59,767 nt of DNA from Planctomycetota bacterium (lineage in GTDB: Bacteria; Planctomycetota; UBA1135; GCA-002686595): assembly GCA_012959525.1 (NCBI GenBank), contig DUDB01000051.1, positions 415 to 60,181 of the forward strand. The letters run 5' to 3'. Positions 33,942-42,133 of this stretch are shown piece by piece. A program made the translations under genes and the position numbers. Positions within the stretch are counted from its first letter, which is position 1; each line of letters begins with the position of its first letter. The notes under the pieces are model-generated. The model made no database searches. It worked only from the letters and a program-made list of their open reading frames with translations, and was not told the origin of the DNA.

Positions 33942-33972
33942 GTTGCAAGTCCCAGGTCCCGCGTTGATGAGT

Positions 33973-35631
33973 CTACATCACCGGGTCGACACCCAACGCA
34001 TCGAAACCCTTCTCGGTGAAGTGGGTCTGGAACATGTCCAGCAGCTTGGCTGCAGCGGCGTCGTAGGCGTCCTTGTCTTCCCAGGAATTGCGCGGGTTGA
34101 GGATCGATGAATCGACGCCCGGGCAGGAGCGAGGCATCTTCAGGTTGAAGACCGGATGGACGTCGTATTCCGCTCCCTCCTGGTGAAGCTCGCCAGCCAA
34201 GGCTGCATTCAAGAGGGCGCGTGTGTCCTGGATCGAAATTCGGCTCCCGACACCATAAGGACCGCCCCCCCAACCGGTGTTGAGCAGAATGCAGCGCGCA
34301 TCATGCTTGGCCATCTTCTCGGCAAGTCCCTTGGCGTACACGCTGGGATGGTGGGCCATGAAGGGTGCCCCGAAGCACGAGCTGAATGCGGCCTTGGGTT
34401 CAGTGATACCCACCTCCGTGCCAGCTAGCTTGGCTGTGAAGCCCATCACGAAGTGGTACATGACCTCCTTCTCGTCCAGAACGGACACGGGCGGAAGGAC
34501 GCCAAAGGCATCGGCTGTGAGCAGCACGATGGTCTCGGGGTGCGGTCCACGCGCCCCCTCGGCCACGTTGGGGTTGCAGCTCAGCGGATAGCTGAAGCGG
34601 GTGTTCTCCGTGCGGGACCGGTCGAAGAGATCGAACTCCTGGGGGTCTGTGTCTTCGAGCGCCTTGCCGGGCAGAGCCGGGACGTTCTCCACCAGGGTTC
34701 CCGGCATGGAGAGAGCCGCCGCGATGATGGGCTCGGCCTCCTTGTCCAGGTCGATCAGCTTGGCGTAGCAGCCGTCTTCCAGGTTGGAGATGCCGCTGTC
34801 GGTCCAGGCAGTCTCATCGTCACCGACCAGCAGCCGATCAGGATCTGCGCTGAGGGTGGTCTTGCCGGTACCGGAGAGGCCGAAGAGGATGGCTCCGTCA
34901 CCACGCTGGCCCACGTTGGCCGAACAGTGCATGGACATGTGCCCCTGCTCGGGCAGCATGTAGTTCATGACGGTGAACATGGTCTTCTTGTTGACGCCAC
35001 AGTAGTCCGCACGGCCTAAGACCAAGCAGATCTGGGTCTTGAAGTCCATGATCACGACCCGCTCTGCGCGCGTTCCGTCGCGATCAGGATCGGTCGTGAA
35101 GGAGGGCACGTTCAGCAGAGTCCAACGCTTACCCGCCTCGTCCGACACTCCCTCGATTCCCTTGGGGAACATGTTGTGGACGAACAGGGCATGGCTCGCG
35201 AACTCACCGACAAATCGGTAGGGCACGGCGTACTCGGGGTCGGAGCCCGCATAGACGTCCTTTACGTACAGGCTGGCTGAGCGCGCGTTCAGATGCTCGC
35301 CCACACGACGCATGAGGGGCTCGAACTTGTCGGCGGGGAACTTCTGGAAGTCGGGCTTCCACCAGACCTTCTCGTCGAATTCGGGCCAGGCCACGGCAAA
35401 GGTGTCCTGAACGGGCCGACCTGTGCAGCTGGGGTCGGTAAAGAAGAGAAGGGGGCCGTCCTTTCCGAGCTTGGTCGGGAAAGCCTTCTGGGCATCGTCG
35501 GGCCCGCCCTCTTCCACGCGACCGCGGTCGTTGGCAATCGCCTCGTCAAACAACTCGTCCTTGGACAGGTTCGCCTTGTAGGAGACGGTGGTCAGACCGA
35601 ACAGTTCTTGGAGATCTTCTTGGTGGCCCAT
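33973..35631 (-). CDS. pckA: Phosphoenolpyruvate carboxykinase (ATP type)
   Basis: The enzyme converts oxaloacetate and ATP to phosphoenolpyruvate and CO2 in the cytoplasm, the entry step of gluconeogenesis. The protein has 552 residues from the ATG at 35631, where conserved sequence begins; a longer open frame to 35919 is polar and unconserved. The kinase loop GLSGTGKTTLSADP and the metal/nucleotide segment LVGDDETAW are clear, as are CSANVG upstream and LNTGWGGGPYGVG and SRISIQDTRALL downstream. This is the ATP-dependent family. It is followed by a TPR gene and preceded by a sugar epimerase gene 169 bases upstream. Confidence 0.97.
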   Translation of the reverse strand: MGHQEDLQELFGLTTVSYKANLSKDELFDEAIANDRGRVEEGGPDDAQKAFPTKLGKDGPLLFFTDPSCTGRPVQDTFAVAWPEFDEKVWWKPDFQKFPADKFEPLMRRVGEHLNARSASLYVKDVYAGSDPEYAVPYRFVGEFASHALFVHNMFPKGIEGVSDEAGKRWTLLNVPSFTTDPDRDGTRAERVVIMDFKTQICLVLGRADYCGVNKKTMFTVMNYMLPEQGHMSMHCSANVGQRGDGAILFGLSGTGKTTLSADPDRLLVGDDETAWTDSGISNLEDGCYAKLIDLDKEAEPIIAAALSMPGTLVENVPALPGKALEDTDPQEFDLFDRSRTENTRFSYPLSCNPNVAEGARGPHPETIVLLTADAFGVLPPVSVLDEKEVMYHFVMGFTAKLAGTEVGITEPKAAFSSCFGAPFMAHHPSVYAKGLAEKMAKHDARCILLNTGWGGGPYGVGSRISIQDTRALLNAALAGELHQEGAEYDVHPVFNLKMPRSCPGVDSSILNPRNSWEDKDAYDAAAAKLLDMFQTHFTEKGFDALGVDPVM

Positions 35632-35800
35632 GGTCGTGAGTTTGCCCTGTATGAGCGAGCTTGGGGGAAAGCACTCGTTTCTGGCTCCTCCCCAGTGTTT
35701 TGGGGGGAGAACACTACCCGGAACCAACCCCCTCGGCAACCGCACCAAGCCTCTGGAACCCCATGACCGGGACACTGATTGGGGGCTTGAAGCGCCCGGG

Positions 35801-36790
35801 CTAGCCTGGGGTGCCCGGTTCCACTTCCGATGCGAAAACCTGTCGATACCATTCGATGGTGAGCTGCAGACCATCTCGCCAGCCCACGGTGGGGGCGTAG
35901 CCAATGAGCTCTTTGGCACGGGTCAGATCCGCCAAACTGTGGCGCACATCCCCCGCTCGGGTTTCGCTGTACACGGGCTCCAAGTCCACACTCAGCCCTT
36001 CGGCCATGGCGGCAAGAAGTTGGTTGAGCGAGATGCGCTCACCACCACCCACATTAATGACAGCGCCCTGTTCGCTGGGCGGCGAATCCATAGCGCTCAA
36101 ATTAGCCTGCACGACGTTGTCCACAAACGTGAAGTCACGGGTCTGCTCGCCATCTCCGTGGATCGTGGGTGCGCGGCCTTCCAGGAGGGCTCGTGCGAAG
36201 AGGGCAATCACGCCAGTGTAGGGGCTGTCATCGGCTTGACGGGGGCCGAAGACATTGAAGTAGCGCAGTGAAACGGTCTTCAGGTTGAAACATCTGGCGT
36301 AGACCGCCAAGAGGTGCTCCGCCGCGACCTTGCCAGAGGCGTAAGGCGAGCAGGGCTGCGGGCTCATGCCCTCGTGCTTGGGGAGCTCCTCGGACTCACC
36401 ATAGGCCGCTGAAGACGCCGCAAAGACGAATCGTTCCGCCCCTGCTGCCCGCGCCGCCTCAAGCAGGTTGTGGGTGCCCAGGACGTTGACCTCGTAGCTG
36501 CCCATGGGATCTGCCAAGCTGGCGGGAACAGAGACCTGGGCGGCCTCGTGGAATATCCCATCCACACCCTCGGCAGCCGCGTGGCAAGCGTCGAGGGCCG
36601 TGATCGAACCCTCCTGAAACTCCACGGCAACTCCAGACCCGGGAGGTCCGACTTCCAGGGGCTCCAGGTTGGCCAGGAAGCCCGTGGACAGGTTGTCCAA
36701 CACGCGTACACGATCGCCTCGTTCCACGAGCGCGCGGGCGATATGTGAGCCGATGAAGCCGGCGCCACCGCTGATGAGATAGAGGGCCAT
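35801..36790 (-). CDS. NAD-dependent sugar-nucleotide epimerase (GalE/WbpP-like)
   Basis: The protein has 329 residues of extended SDR type. The NAD-binding GGAGFIGSH is at 8-16. The catalytic set has Ser in FAASSAAYG and the YASGK motif (Tyr-x-x-x-Lys). Substrate-side elements are RYFNVFGPRQ and GDGEQTRDFTFVDNVV, typical of UDP-hexose 4-epimerases that accept N-acetyl sugars (WbpP/GalE group). It probably supplies sugar nucleotides for surface polysaccharide or glycan. Exact specificity (glucose/galactose or GlcNAc/GalNAc) cannot be told. pckA follows on the same strand after 169 bases. A cluster of hairpins lies upstream. Confidence 0.93.
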   Translation of the reverse strand: MALYLISGGAGFIGSHIARALVERGDRVRVLDNLSTGFLANLEPLEVGPPGSGVAVEFQEGSITALDACHAAAEGVDGIFHEAAQVSVPASLADPMGSYEVNVLGTHNLLEAARAAGAERFVFAASSAAYGESEELPKHEGMSPQPCSPYASGKVAAEHLLAVYARCFNLKTVSLRYFNVFGPRQADDSPYTGVIALFARALLEGRAPTIHGDGEQTRDFTFVDNVVQANLSAMDSPPSEQGAVINVGGGERISLNQLLAAMAEGLSVDLEPVYSETRAGDVRHSLADLTRAKELIGYAPTVGWRDGLQLTIEWYRQVFASEVEPGTPG

Positions 36791-36845
36791 GAGGGGATGC
36801 TATCTTCCGCGCCCCCCCCGGGGGCACCTCGGCCTTCCAAAGAGA

Positions 36846-36874
36846 GAGCCCGCCGGGTACTCCCCGGCGGGCTC
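36846..36874. terminator. GC hairpin, 12-bp perfect stem
   Basis: Stem GAGCCCGCCGGG / CCCGGCGGGCTC with loop TACTC. It lies 56 bases upstream of the epimerase start. No T-run follows on either strand, so its role as terminator, attenuator or insulator is open. Confidence 0.5.
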
Positions 36875-37010
36875 AGTTGACTCAACAAGAGTCAGGATCC
36901 CCAGCACAGCTGGAATAGCTGTACACCCACAAGCGGAGGAGGGCCCTGAACCGAATGCCCCCCGGTCTGTTTTTTTGGGGGGGAGGCCGCCGCAGCTCCC
37001 TAAAAAGGAA

Positions 37011-37040
37011 GCGACCCGCCGGGGGGGACCGGCGGGTCGC
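37011..37040. terminator. GC hairpin, 12-bp perfect stem
   Basis: Stem GCGACCCGCCGG / CCGGCGGGTCGC with loop GGGGGA. On the minus strand it is followed by a TTTTT-containing stretch (complement of AAAAAGG at 37002-37009), so it may back up termination of the LpoB-like gene. Confidence 0.55.
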
Positions 37041-37137
37041 GCGAGCGGATCTCACTTCGCTCTCTCCGTGTCGTTCGTTCTCAATGCCTTCAGCCGAGAT
37101 CCGGCCGTCTCCGAACGAGATTCCTCTCTGAATCAGG

Positions 37138-37178
37138 AAAAAAACGCCCGCCCCCCCCTGAGGGGGTTCTGAGGGGGG
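37138..37178 (-). terminator. Terminator of the LpoB-like operon
   Basis: On the minus strand, after the stop at 37200, a CCCCC/GGGGG hairpin (short loop TCA, or a longer form pairing 37153-37158 with 37173-37178) is followed by GGGCGT and then seven T (complement of A 37138-37144). This is a good Rho-independent terminator layout. Confidence 0.65.
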
Positions 37179-37199
37179 TTTACGGGCCCAGTTCCGCGA

Positions 37200-37838
37200 T
37201 CAGGAGCCGAACAGGCTGATGACCTGAGTTTTGCGCAGCTCTTCCTCGTTGGACCACAGGATCTCGCCCGACTCGACGTTGATGCAGCTCAGAACGAACT
37301 GGTAGTAACGATCCTTGGTCTTCGTGCCCAGGTTCTCGAGGGAGCGGCCCTTGGTCTTGGAGATACTGCGCAGCGCTCCATAGACCACGACATCGGCCCC
37401 CAACTGCTTGCCGAAGGCCTTGGCCATCTCAGGATTCACCCGGCCCGAACCCTGCTGGAAGCGCACCTGCTCGCCCACCTCGTCCTGGCCAGCTTGACCA
37501 CCTACGAAGCGGAACTTGCCACTTTGTAGGAGGGAAGCCCGCACGGAATCGGTAATGCCTGAGGTGTCGATGTGCTCGTCGGTGCGGTTCTCCACACCTC
37601 CCATCACGGCGATGATGCGCAGGTCGTCGCCCTTGCCCGGGCCCGCCAGGTAGCCCAGAGCCGGGGCTTCAATGAGCGAGTCCACCATGTGCTGAGAGAA
37701 GGCCTGCAGATCCGTAGAACCCCAATCCGCGTTGAGGGTCTCGGGATCCTGAGCGTTCTTGTAGCCCGTGGAGCTGCAAGCTGCGGCGAACAGGCCGAAG
37801 CTGAGAATGAGTGCTGTAGTGATATTCGAAGTCTTCAT
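37200..37838 (-). CDS. LpoB-like lipoprotein (peptidoglycan synthase activator family)
   Basis: The protein has 212 residues from the ATG at 37838; an earlier ATG adds five residues. The lipobox FAAAC gives Cys21. The mature part shows LpoB-family features: DLQAFSQHMVDSLIEAP, RIIAVMGGVENRTDEHID, SLLQSGKFRFVG, GADVVVYGALRSI and a final SGEILWSNEEELRK. In E. coli LpoB is an outer-membrane lipoprotein that activates PBP1B. Here its partner lies just upstream: a COG3014-like lipoprotein gene 41 bases away on the same strand. No penicillin-binding protein is in the window. Confidence 0.86.
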   Translation of the reverse strand: MKTSNITTALILSFGLFAAACSSTGYKNAQDPETLNADWGSTDLQAFSQHMVDSLIEAPALGYLAGPGKGDDLRIIAVMGGVENRTDEHIDTSGITDSVRASLLQSGKFRFVGGQAGQDEVGEQVRFQQGSGRVNPEMAKAFGKQLGADVVVYGALRSISKTKGRSLENLGTKTKDRYYQFVLSCINVESGEILWSNEEELRKTQVISLFGS

Positions 37839-37879
37839 GGTTAGAGGTCTCAAAGGGAATCGGTTGGGGATGAAACGGG

Positions 37880-39280
37880 TCAGCCTTCCACGGGCACGGA
37901 GGCCGCTGGGGTCGGTTGGTCTGTGGTGAGAGGGTTACCTCCGAGGACCTGCACGTGCAGGCGGCGGCGGAGTGTGCGAGCAATCAGGAACATGGTCTCG
38001 CCGGGTTCGAGCTCGAAGACACCCAAGGGGACCGTTTGGCCTCCCTGCGCCGTCACGGTCAATTCGTGGGCCCCGGGGGGCAGGAACATGCGTGCGGCCT
38101 GCCAGGTGTCCGGGAGCGTGCTCCATGTGCGCAGGTCCGCGCGCTCGCTCACGCTGGTGAAGATGTCGGCCGCCAGGCCCGCCCACTCGCCGTGCTCTTC
38201 TTCTACCGAATTGCGCAAGGCACGCTTCAGAAAGGTCCGCACCGTCGAGCGTGTAGCCAAGAGAGCCAAGCGGTCGTCGAGGTTCTTGGCTCGAATGCGG
38301 CCCACATCCTCGATGATCACCGACGAGACCGACGCATCGAGGTTATTGGCTTCCAACACGACGTGCCCCACAGGGCTGGGGCGAAGCTGGATCTGTGGAA
38401 CAGCCCAGGCGAGCAAGCCCTCGTCGGTCATGACCTCCAGGCGGCCCTCGCGTTTCAAGGGGCCCGCGCCAACACCCGCGATGAGTACCACGCGCGCCGC
38501 GTCCGGGCTTGGAGGAGTGTCTTCACCAAAGCGCTTGGTCCAATGGGCCAGATCATTCTCCCGGCCCAGGGTTCGAGCCAGGCGCACGAGAGACGAGCCC
38601 ACAAGCGCGCCGCCCAGGCCCTTGGCCTCCATGCGTTTGTAGTCGATGTAGGCCTCGTCCAGGTCCCCGCGCAGCTCGTACCCAAGGGCGGAGATGAAGT
38701 GGCCCATGCCACCAGCTCCGTACTCGACCTCGTAGAGCTCTTCTTCAGCCTCGAGCAGAGCATTGGAGCGACGCACCTCGACCAGGAGATCCTCCACCTT
38801 CCCCAAGGCCAGATAGGTGAGCCCAAGGCAGGAGTGCAGCAGCGCCCGCTCGTAGCCCTCGCCGTGGTAGTCGGTGAGGGTCTCGCTCACCGTCCATGCG
38901 GCCAGGCTCTCCAGTGCCCGTTCGGGGTGGAGGAGGCTCTCGTCTTCCACCTCACGCACTGCTTGGGAGGCCTGGGTGAAGAACTTGAGCGCCGCTCCCC
39001 AGCGGCCATCCACAAAGGCAACGGTGCCCGACTCCGCCCCTTTCAGGAACTTGGACTCGGTCACACCGTCCTCCCGATAGGCCACGATGGCCTCCCCAAA
39101 GCGCCCCGATTCGAACTGCTCAAGGGCCATGTAGGTGCGCTCGTTGTAGCTCGCACAGGATGATCCCAATAGCACCAGAACCAGGCCCATGAAAGCTCCA
39201 AGCCCCTTCCTGGGGTGAACCAGGGGGGGGCAGGCCGTGGGGGCCGGGTCCAAAGCAGGCTGAGATCGACGGAGAATCAT
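37880..39280 (-). CDS. COG3014-like repeat lipoprotein upstream of the LpoB-like gene
   Basis: The protein has 466 residues from the ATG at 39280. The lipobox LLGSSC (Cys42) follows a basic stretch (HPRKGLGAF), so a start at 39190 would leave too short a signal; 39313 is a further alternative. TPR-like helices fill about 45-270 (FESGRFGEAIVAYREDG; LLHSCLGLTYLALGKVEDLLVEVRR). A VVLIAGVGAGPLKRE stretch and a conserved LATRSTVRTFLKRALRN follow, and the end is beta-rich. I recall COG3014 genes next to lpoB in Vibrio and Shewanella, which supports a joint role in cell-wall or envelope assembly. Confidence 0.83.
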   Translation of the reverse strand: MILRRSQPALDPAPTACPPLVHPRKGLGAFMGLVLVLLGSSCASYNERTYMALEQFESGRFGEAIVAYREDGVTESKFLKGAESGTVAFVDGRWGAALKFFTQASQAVREVEDESLLHPERALESLAAWTVSETLTDYHGEGYERALLHSCLGLTYLALGKVEDLLVEVRRSNALLEAEEELYEVEYGAGGMGHFISALGYELRGDLDEAYIDYKRMEAKGLGGALVGSSLVRLARTLGRENDLAHWTKRFGEDTPPSPDAARVVLIAGVGAGPLKREGRLEVMTDEGLLAWAVPQIQLRPSPVGHVVLEANNLDASVSSVIIEDVGRIRAKNLDDRLALLATRSTVRTFLKRALRNSVEEEHGEWAGLAADIFTSVSERADLRTWSTLPDTWQAARMFLPPGAHELTVTAQGGQTVPLGVFELEPGETMFLIARTLRRRLHVQVLGGNPLTTDQPTPAASVPVEG

Positions 39281-39462
39281 GGGGGGGAGAGCACGGATCC
39301 TGACTACGGGCAACTCGGGGAGTATTGGTCCGCAGGCAGCACTCCCTCAAGAGGCGTGCCATGAGGTCCCCCATCCTGCCCAAGAGTCCGCGATAGGGGC
39401 ATTCTTCCTGCTAGAATGTCTCCCCCCGCCAGCCGTTTGCCCCCCTATCACTGCCACCGCCC

Positions 39463-42099
39463 ATGCCACAGGAGACCCAGGGAACGCCATCCAAGTCCCG
39501 TGGCCGCAAGGCGAAGGTGACCATGATGGACCAGTTCCAGAGGGCCAAGCGGGAACAACCCGACGCCCTCCTGTTCTTCCGCATGGGCGACTTCTATGAG
39601 CTCTTCGGGGAAGACGCAAAGGTGGCGGCACGGGAGCTGGGCATTGCCCTCACCTCGCGGGCCAAGGGCGCTGACGCTCTCCCCATGGCCGGGGTCCCGG
39701 TCAGGGCCATGGACGGCTACCTCATGCGACTGGTTGCCAAGGGATATAAGGTCGCCATCTGTGAGCAACTCTCTGATCCACGCACGACCAAGGGCATCGT
39801 GGATCGCGGCATCGTGCGCGTTGTCACGGCGGGCACGATCACTGAAGAGGACGCCCTCGATGCACGGTCCAGCAACTGGCTGGCCTCGCTCGCCATGGGC
39901 AACGAGCGCGCGGGAATGGCCTGGGTGGATATCTCCACAGGCCAGTTTCGCGTCGCAGAGGTGCCCCTCGATGGTGTCGAGGATCAGTGCGCACGCATCG
40001 AGCCGGCCGAAATGCTCTGGTCGCCGACCTCATGGGAATCTGAGCCTGACCTGACATCGACGCTCATCCATCAGCTGGGCCGCAAGCTCTCCGAGCGTGA
40101 CCCTTGGCGGTTCGAAAAAGACGCCTGCCTGCGGATACTCAAGGCACACTTCAAAGTGGCCACCTTGGAGGGCTTTGGGATCGAGGACGACTCCCCGGCG
40201 ATCAATGCCGCGGGTGCCCTGCTGGAGTACCTGGAAGAAACCCAGTGTGGAGCCTGCGATCACATCCTGACCTTGGAATGCGAGCATCCCGGCGATCATC
40301 TGGTCCTCGACCGGGCGACCCGATCCACCCTGGAACTGGTAGCGACACAACGCGGTGCCCGTCGCGAGGGCACCCTGATCGACACGATTGACTGTTCACT
40401 TTCCCCTATGGGTGGGCGGTTGATGCGGGAGTGGATGCTAGTCCCCTTACGCAGCACGGAGGCCATCCTCTACCGCCAAAGAGGTGTGGCCGAGCTCGTG
40501 GACAATCCGTTCCTGCGCGGAGACGTGCGCGAGACGCTGCTGGAGGTGCTGGATATCGAGCGGCTGGTGGCCAAGGTCTCCACAGGCCGGGCGAATGCCC
40601 GTGACCTCATGGGCCTGGCCTCCTCGATTGCGGTGGTGAAACCCCTGCTGGGCAAACTGGAGAACGTCTACTCCAAGATCCTGGGGGATCTGTGTGAGAG
40701 CCTCGATCCGATAGAGGACCAGGTCGAGCACGTCTTGAAGACCCTGGTCGATGCCCCGCCCATGACAATCAAGGAAGGCGGCCTGATCCGCGACGGGGTG
40801 GTTCAGGAACTGGACGAGCTGCGACAGATCGCCGGGGATGGCAAGGCCTGGATGGCCCGCTTCCAGGCTGAAGAGATCGAGCGCACGGGCATGGCCGGCC
40901 TGAAGGTCGGCTTCAATTCGGTCTTCGGGTACTACCTCGAAGTCCCGCGCGGCCAAATCGATCGGGTCCCGGAGACCTACATCCGCAAGCAGACCCTCAA
41001 GAACGCGGAGCGCTACATCACACCCGAGCTCAAGGAGTTCGAGGAGAAGGTCCTGCGGGCTGAAGAGCGCAGCAAGGATCTCGAGTGCAAACTCTTCACC
41101 GAGATGCGGGAATCCATGGCACGTGAGGTCCCGCGTGTACTTGCCACCGCGCAAGCCATCGCCGTAATAGACGTTCTCGCTGCGCTGGCCCAGGTCGCAG
41201 CAGAGAACCGCTACACCGCGCCCCTGATCGACAACGGCGAGCGCATCAAGATCGTGGACGGACGACACCCGGTTATCGAGCACGCATTGACCGATGAGAC
41301 CTTCGTCCCCAACGACACGCACCTGAACCGGGGTAACAAGATGGTAGGCCTGATCACGGGCCCCAACATGTCCGGAAAGTCCACCTACATCCGGCAGACG
41401 GCGCTGATCGTGCTGTTGGCCCAGATGGGGTCGTACGTCCCCGCGAGCGAAGCGGCCATCGGCGTAGTGGATCGCATCTTCACCCGTATCGGATCTGCCG
41501 ACGACCTCTCGCGCGGCGCCTCCACGTTCATGGTGGAGATGGTGGAGATCGCCAACATCCTGAACAACGCCACAGCCAAGAGCCTCGTGGTCCTGGATGA
41601 AGTCGGGCGTGGCACGAGCACCTTTGATGGGGTGGCCCTGGCCTGGGCCATTGTCGAGCACATCCACGACGTCGCCCGGGCGCGCACCCTCTTCGCCACC
41701 CACTACCACCAGTTGACGGACCTGGCCGATTCCCTTGAGGGTGTGCACAACCTGAGCGTCGCCGTCCGCGAGTGGGAGGACGAGATCATCTTCTTGCACA
41801 GGATCGTCGAGGGCGGAACGGATCGCTCCTACGGAATTCAGGTGGCGCGCCTGGCTGGCGTTCCGGCTGCCCTGATAGAGCGCGCCAAGGCCGTGCTGGG
41901 AGAGCTGGAGGGCACCCTGGGCCACGCAGCAGGAAAGAGCTCGCCGGAGGCCAAGCGAATGGTCTCTGGGGAAATGCAGCTCGGCCTGTTCGGGCCCGAG
42001 CCGTCGGCCTTGGAGGAGGCCGTGAAAGCCCTCGACCCCGAGAACATGACGCCCATGGACGCGCTGGCCAAGGTTCGGGAGCTCAAGGACCTGACCTAG
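39463..42099 (+). CDS. mutS: DNA mismatch repair protein MutS
   Basis: MutS recognises mismatches and small loops in new DNA and starts repair with MutL, using ATP. The 878 residues match the family. The mismatch-reading motif is GDFYELF (Phe44, Glu46), followed by the connector and core domains, the clamp (about 450-560), then the ATPase: Walker A GPNMSGKST (633-641), LARGAS-type DDLSRGASTFMVEM, Walker B LVVLDEVGRGTS and FATHYH. The C-terminal helix-turn-helix dimer region is present. It stands alone and converges with the glycosyltransferase gene. No mutL is in the window. Confidence 0.98.
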   Translation: MPQETQGTPSKSRGRKAKVTMMDQFQRAKREQPDALLFFRMGDFYELFGEDAKVAARELGIALTSRAKGADALPMAGVPVRAMDGYLMRLVAKGYKVAICEQLSDPRTTKGIVDRGIVRVVTAGTITEEDALDARSSNWLASLAMGNERAGMAWVDISTGQFRVAEVPLDGVEDQCARIEPAEMLWSPTSWESEPDLTSTLIHQLGRKLSERDPWRFEKDACLRILKAHFKVATLEGFGIEDDSPAINAAGALLEYLEETQCGACDHILTLECEHPGDHLVLDRATRSTLELVATQRGARREGTLIDTIDCSLSPMGGRLMREWMLVPLRSTEAILYRQRGVAELVDNPFLRGDVRETLLEVLDIERLVAKVSTGRANARDLMGLASSIAVVKPLLGKLENVYSKILGDLCESLDPIEDQVEHVLKTLVDAPPMTIKEGGLIRDGVVQELDELRQIAGDGKAWMARFQAEEIERTGMAGLKVGFNSVFGYYLEVPRGQIDRVPETYIRKQTLKNAERYITPELKEFEEKVLRAEERSKDLECKLFTEMRESMAREVPRVLATAQAIAVIDVLAALAQVAAENRYTAPLIDNGERIKIVDGRHPVIEHALTDETFVPNDTHLNRGNKMVGLITGPNMSGKSTYIRQTALIVLLAQMGSYVPASEAAIGVVDRIFTRIGSADDLSRGASTFMVEMVEIANILNNATAKSLVVLDEVGRGTSTFDGVALAWAIVEHIHDVARARTLFATHYHQLTDLADSLEGVHNLSVAVREWEDEIIFLHRIVEGGTDRSYGIQVARLAGVPAALIERAKAVLGELEGTLGHAAGKSSPEAKRMVSGEMQLGLFGPEPSALEEAVKALDPENMTPMDALAKVRELKDLT

Positions 42100-42133
42100 G
42101 GGCCTTCAGGCGCGGAGCGCCATGGCCTGCGGA

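Larger units (their letters stand above)
36791..37199. other. Hairpin-rich gap
   Basis: This 409-bp gap is between the epimerase start and the LpoB-like gene stop, both on the minus strand. It contains two perfect 12-bp GC hairpins (36846-36874 and 37011-37040) with the same GCCCGCCGG-type core, a T7 run (36970-36976), and a third hairpin next to an A-run (37138-37178). No gene is supported. Confidence 0.6.

Noticed and set aside
40447..41925. Long open frame on the minus strand opposite mutS
   Set aside because: It is a 492-codon shadow of mutS with no recognisable domains, caused by GC-rich third positions.
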